Shown one piece after another: positions 61,581 to 64,000 of a stretch of 64,000 nucleotides of DNA. Source of the DNA: Arthrobacter sp. Bi83 (GTDB lineage: Bacteria; Actinomycetota; Actinomycetes; Actinomycetales; Micrococcaceae); assembly GCF_918698095.1 (NCBI RefSeq), contig NZ_CAKKLY010000011.1, positions 29,822 to 93,821 on the forward strand, written 5' to 3'. Both the position numbers and the translations under genes were made by a program. Positions within the stretch are counted from its first letter, which is position 1, and the number at the start of each line of letters is the position of its first letter. The notes beneath the pieces were generated by a model. The model was not told the origin of the DNA. It was given only the letters and a program-made list of their open reading frames with translations, and searched no databases.

Positions 61581-63701
61581 ATGGCAAGCCACGCTGCCGC
61601 TACCGGAACGGCCCCGTCGCGCGCTTCGGCCCACCCTCCGCAGGCCGCTATGACCCACCGGCAGATCATGGAGGCCCTGACCGGGCTCCTTGCCGCCTTC
61701 TTCACCGCGATCCTCAGCAGCACCATCGTTGCGAACGCGCTGCCCACCATCATGTCCGAGCTCAAGGGCACGCAGACGGACTTCGCCTGGGTGATCACGG
61801 CCGCGCTCCTGGCCAACGCCGCCACCACGCCCATCTGGGGCAAGCTCGCCGACCTGTTCGACAAAAAGCTCCTGGTCCAGCTCAGCATCGTGATCTTCGT
61901 GGCCGGCTCAGTGATGGCGGGCCTCTCGGAAACCATCCCGCTGCTGCTCACCGCGCGCGTCGTCCAGGGCATCGCCATGGGTGGCCTGACAGCCCTGGCC
62001 CAGGCCATCATCGGCTCCATGATTCCGCCCCGCGACCGCGGCAAGTACTCCGGTTACATGGGCGCCGTCATGGCCGTCGGCACGGCCGGCGGCCCACTGC
62101 TCGGCGGGTTCATCGTGGACAGCCCGCTGGGCTGGCGCTGGACGTTTTTCGTCTGCGTGCCGCTCGCCGTCGTCGCCCTGATCCTGCTGCAGATCACCCT
62201 GAAAATCCCGCACATCAAGCGTCCCGCGAAGATCGACTGGCTCGGGTCCATCCTCCTGACCTCCGGCGTCAGCCTGCTGCTGATCTGGGTATCGTTCGCG
62301 GGCAACCCGGACTACTACGACTGGTGGTCCTGGCAGTCTGCGCTCATGGTGGGCGGTGGCGTGCTGCTCCTGGCTCTGCTGGTGTTCGTGGAATCCAAGG
62401 TTGCCCAGCCCATCATCCCGCTCAAGATCATCTCCGACCGCACTACGGCCCTGGCCATCCTCGCCTCGGTCGCCGTGGGAGTGGCCATGTTCGGCTCCTC
62501 CACCTTCCTCGGCCAATATTTCCAGGTGGCACGCGGCGCCACGCCCACCGAGGCCGGCCTGCTCACCCTTCCCATGATCGCCGGCAACCTGATCGGTTCG
62601 GTGGTCTCGGGGCTGCTCATTAGCCGCACCGGCCTGTGGAAGCGCTACCTGATCGCCGGCTCCATTCTGCTGATCGGCGGACTGGGCCTGGGCGGGACGA
62701 TGGACCACACCACGGAACTGTGGCAGGCCGGAATCTTCACGGCCATCCTCGGACTGGGCCTCGGCATGCTGATGCAGAACCTCGTTCTGGCTGTGCAAAA
62801 CACTGTCAGCGCCCGTGACATCGGCACGGCGAGTGCGTCCGTGGCCTTCTTCCGCTCGGTCGGCGGCGCAATAGGTGTCTCTGTCCTCGGCGCCATCCTC
62901 GGCAACCGTGTCAAGGAACTCGCCGCCCAGGGCTTCGCCGAAGCCGGAATTCGGGTCAACGGCGGTTCGTCCGGGGCGAGCCTTGACCTCGCCGACATGC
63001 CCGCCCCGGTGCGCGACATTATGAGGGCGGCATATGGCGATGCAACGGCGGAAATCTTCCTGATCGCCGGCGGCATCGCGGTTGTGGCCCTCATTGCTGT
63101 GCTGTTCATCAAGGAGCAGCCGCTGCGACGCACCGTTGACATCCGGCCAGAGACTGCTGCCACCGATCAGGCCAGCGCTGAGCAGACGGCCCCTGCCGGG
63201 GAAGCCGTCACCGTGGAGGGTTCAGGCCCTTCGGACGGTGGAGCCCCTTCGAATGGTGCAGTTCCGGCCGACGATGATCTGGACCGTGAGTTCGTGGAGG
63301 TACTCAACCGCCAGCTCGCCAACGAGGGCGCCAGTCTTGGCAACCCAGGCCTTACCGGTCCCCGTGAATCCGTGCGGCAAGCAGCCGTGCCAGGACTGCG
63401 CGCCCTGGACGAGCCGCCGGCACGGGCCAGGACCATGCTCGCCGACATGCGGACGAGGCCCGAGGACATGGTTCCACTGATCCAGCAAACCCAAAAGCTG
63501 CTTGCGGAGCAGCAGCTTCAGCTCGCCACGGCCCTCAACTCCGTTGTCCAGCAGGCCGAGCAGCAGCGGATCATCGCCGAGGAACAGGCCAAAGTGAGCG
63601 AGCAGCTGACGTCGCTTCGCAAACAACTGGCCAAGGAGCGCAAGCTCCAGCGTGCCGCTGCGCATTACATCGCTTCACACGGCAAACACGCCAGCGAATA
63701 G
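61581..63701 (+). CDS. DHA2/EmrB-type MFS drug exporter with C-terminal coiled-coil extension
   Basis: A 706-residue exporter. Residues ~30-540 hold the 14-helix DHA2 fold: ALTGLLAAFFTAILSSTIVA, IWGKLADLFDKKLLVQLS (motif A), RVVQGIAMGGLTALAQAIIG (motif B) and GYMGAVMAVGTAGGPLLGG (motif C). After the last helix (about residue 540) an extra ~165 residues follow: a Pro/Gly/Ala linker, then a heptad-like stretch rich in Gln/Glu/Leu (LLAEQQLQLATALNSVVQQA, EQAKVSEQLTSLRKQLAKER) that should form a coiled coil in the cytoplasm. GGAG precedes ATG 61581; the frame upstream overlaps the MarR gene. Confidence 0.9.
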   Translation: MASHAAATGTAPSRASAHPPQAAMTHRQIMEALTGLLAAFFTAILSSTIVANALPTIMSELKGTQTDFAWVITAALLANAATTPIWGKLADLFDKKLLVQLSIVIFVAGSVMAGLSETIPLLLTARVVQGIAMGGLTALAQAIIGSMIPPRDRGKYSGYMGAVMAVGTAGGPLLGGFIVDSPLGWRWTFFVCVPLAVVALILLQITLKIPHIKRPAKIDWLGSILLTSGVSLLLIWVSFAGNPDYYDWWSWQSALMVGGGVLLLALLVFVESKVAQPIIPLKIISDRTTALAILASVAVGVAMFGSSTFLGQYFQVARGATPTEAGLLTLPMIAGNLIGSVVSGLLISRTGLWKRYLIAGSILLIGGLGLGGTMDHTTELWQAGIFTAILGLGLGMLMQNLVLAVQNTVSARDIGTASASVAFFRSVGGAIGVSVLGAILGNRVKELAAQGFAEAGIRVNGGSSGASLDLADMPAPVRDIMRAAYGDATAEIFLIAGGIAVVALIAVLFIKEQPLRRTVDIRPETAATDQASAEQTAPAGEAVTVEGSGPSDGGAPSNGAVPADDDLDREFVEVLNRQLANEGASLGNPGLTGPRESVRQAAVPGLRALDEPPARARTMLADMRTRPEDMVPLIQQTQKLLAEQQLQLATALNSVVQQAEQQRIIAEEQAKVSEQLTSLRKQLAKERKLQRAAAHYIASHGKHASE

Positions 63702-63872
63702 GAAGCGGACCGGCGGACGCCCGCCGTGCTTTGAGGAGCAAAAGCAGGAGCCGGAGCATCAAAGCAGGAAGCCCGACGGCGGCGGGCACCTCGATGGGTA
63801 GCTGACCGGCCCGCTCGTCCCACCTCCGCAAACAAAGCGCGAACGAACACTTGATGCCCTGGCGGTTTCTAG
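63702..63872. other. Intergenic region between the exporter and the insertion sequence
   Basis: Contains a nested hairpin: GCCCGCCG (63719-63726) with CGGCGGGC (63780-63787), and inside it TGCTTTGA (63727-63734) with TCAAAGCA (63759-63766), a probable terminator for the exporter. Then a half palindrome (63836-63859) related to the element at 60921-60985, ending 13-14 bases before the IS boundary. Confidence 0.55.
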
Positions 63873-64000
63873 GGGTCGTTGCAACACCTGTTGGTTAGGT
63901 GGTTAGTAGTAAAGCACGTAAACGCTCGGCTGGGGTTTCCCAGCCGAGCGTTTTACGTGGCCGGCCGTTGAGTTTCTGAGCGACGAGTTCGAGGTCTTCG
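63873..64000 (-). mobile_element. End of an IS30-family insertion sequence (continues beyond the window)
   Basis: The terminal sequence GGGTCGTTGCAACACC (from about 63873) is an IS-end-like repeat followed within 25 bases by the stop of a transposase reading in from the right edge. Only the 3' end is present, so the other terminal repeat and the target duplication cannot be seen. Confidence 0.75.
63895..64000 (-). CDS. IS30-family transposase, C-terminal fragment
   Basis: Thirty-four residues plus stop are visible, including LNGRPRKTLGWETPAERL and the ending RALLLTT. The N-G-R-P-R-K-T-L-G-W-x-T-P-A-E segment is the diagnostic end of IS30 transposases, just after the final catalytic Glu region of the DDE domain. 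The start lies beyond 64000. Confidence 0.9.
   Translation of the reverse strand, partial: EDLELVAQKLNGRPRKTLGWETPAERLRALLLTT

Overview
The window is high-GC, gene-dense DNA with frequent GTG/TTG starts, 4-base start/stop overlaps and leaderless promoters (TAnnnT six or seven bases before the start codon). Gene content and protein style point to an actinobacterium of the Arthrobacter/Pseudarthrobacter type (Micrococcaceae). This is a recognition call and was not checked by a search. No phage, plasmid or CRISPR region is visible. The only mobile DNA is the end of an IS30-type insertion sequence at the right edge.

Layout. 1-2.6 kb: molybdenum cofactor genes (moeA-like, fdhD). 2.8-5.9 kb: a GH38 alpha-mannosidase. 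5.9-8.2 kb: a polar amino-acid (cystine-like) ABC importer. 8.5-10.8 kb: an unusual cassette of one helix-turn-helix gene and two paralogous membrane proteins. 11-14.6 kb: an ABC-F protein behind a 5' hairpin, overlapping a multidrug-type ABC exporter. 14.6-21.6 kb: housekeeping genes (NUDIX, DUF6314, tRNA-Arg(CCU), DUF998, inositol-monophosphatase family, pcrA/uvrD, a lipoprotein). 21.8-23.9 kb: sucCD. 24-25.5 kb: an ArsR/SRPBCC pair and a tautomerase.

25.8-44.7 kb is a large myo-inositol catabolic island. It runs iolC, a Cgl0158-type aldolase, iolD, iolA, iolE, iolG, iolH and an iolT-type transporter, then a MarR/MFS/aldo-keto reductase insert. iolB and a GntR/UTRA regulator lie on the minus strand. 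Divergent from them is a sugar-type ABC importer with a second Gfo/Idh dehydrogenase. A shared operator-like word (ATGTCAGGACAAACTAT and variants) lies before the tautomerase, iolC, the ABC importer and the regulator itself, so the GntR protein probably controls all four units, including the tautomerase, which has no standard place in inositol degradation.

44.7-50.7 kb: a class-I glutamine amidotransferase, an SRPBCC protein, a FadR-type regulator with an MFS transporter and SDR, and a LOG-type protein whose promoter is embedded in an 18-bp tandem repeat. 50.7-53.4 kb: a matrixin-like zinc protease, a VIT1/CCC1 transporter with a ferritin-like domain, and a small acidic protein. 53.5-60.9 kb: nitrogen genes, namely a sodium:solute symporter divergent from an XRE-cupin regulator, amt-PII, and a ureohydrolase overlapping a TPP-dependent enzyme, suggesting guanidino-compound (arginine) use. 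61-63.7 kb: a MarR repressor with a DHA2 drug exporter carrying a long coiled-coil tail. 63.87 kb to the end: the IS30-type element, inserted beside half of a palindrome whose intact relative lies at 60.9 kb.
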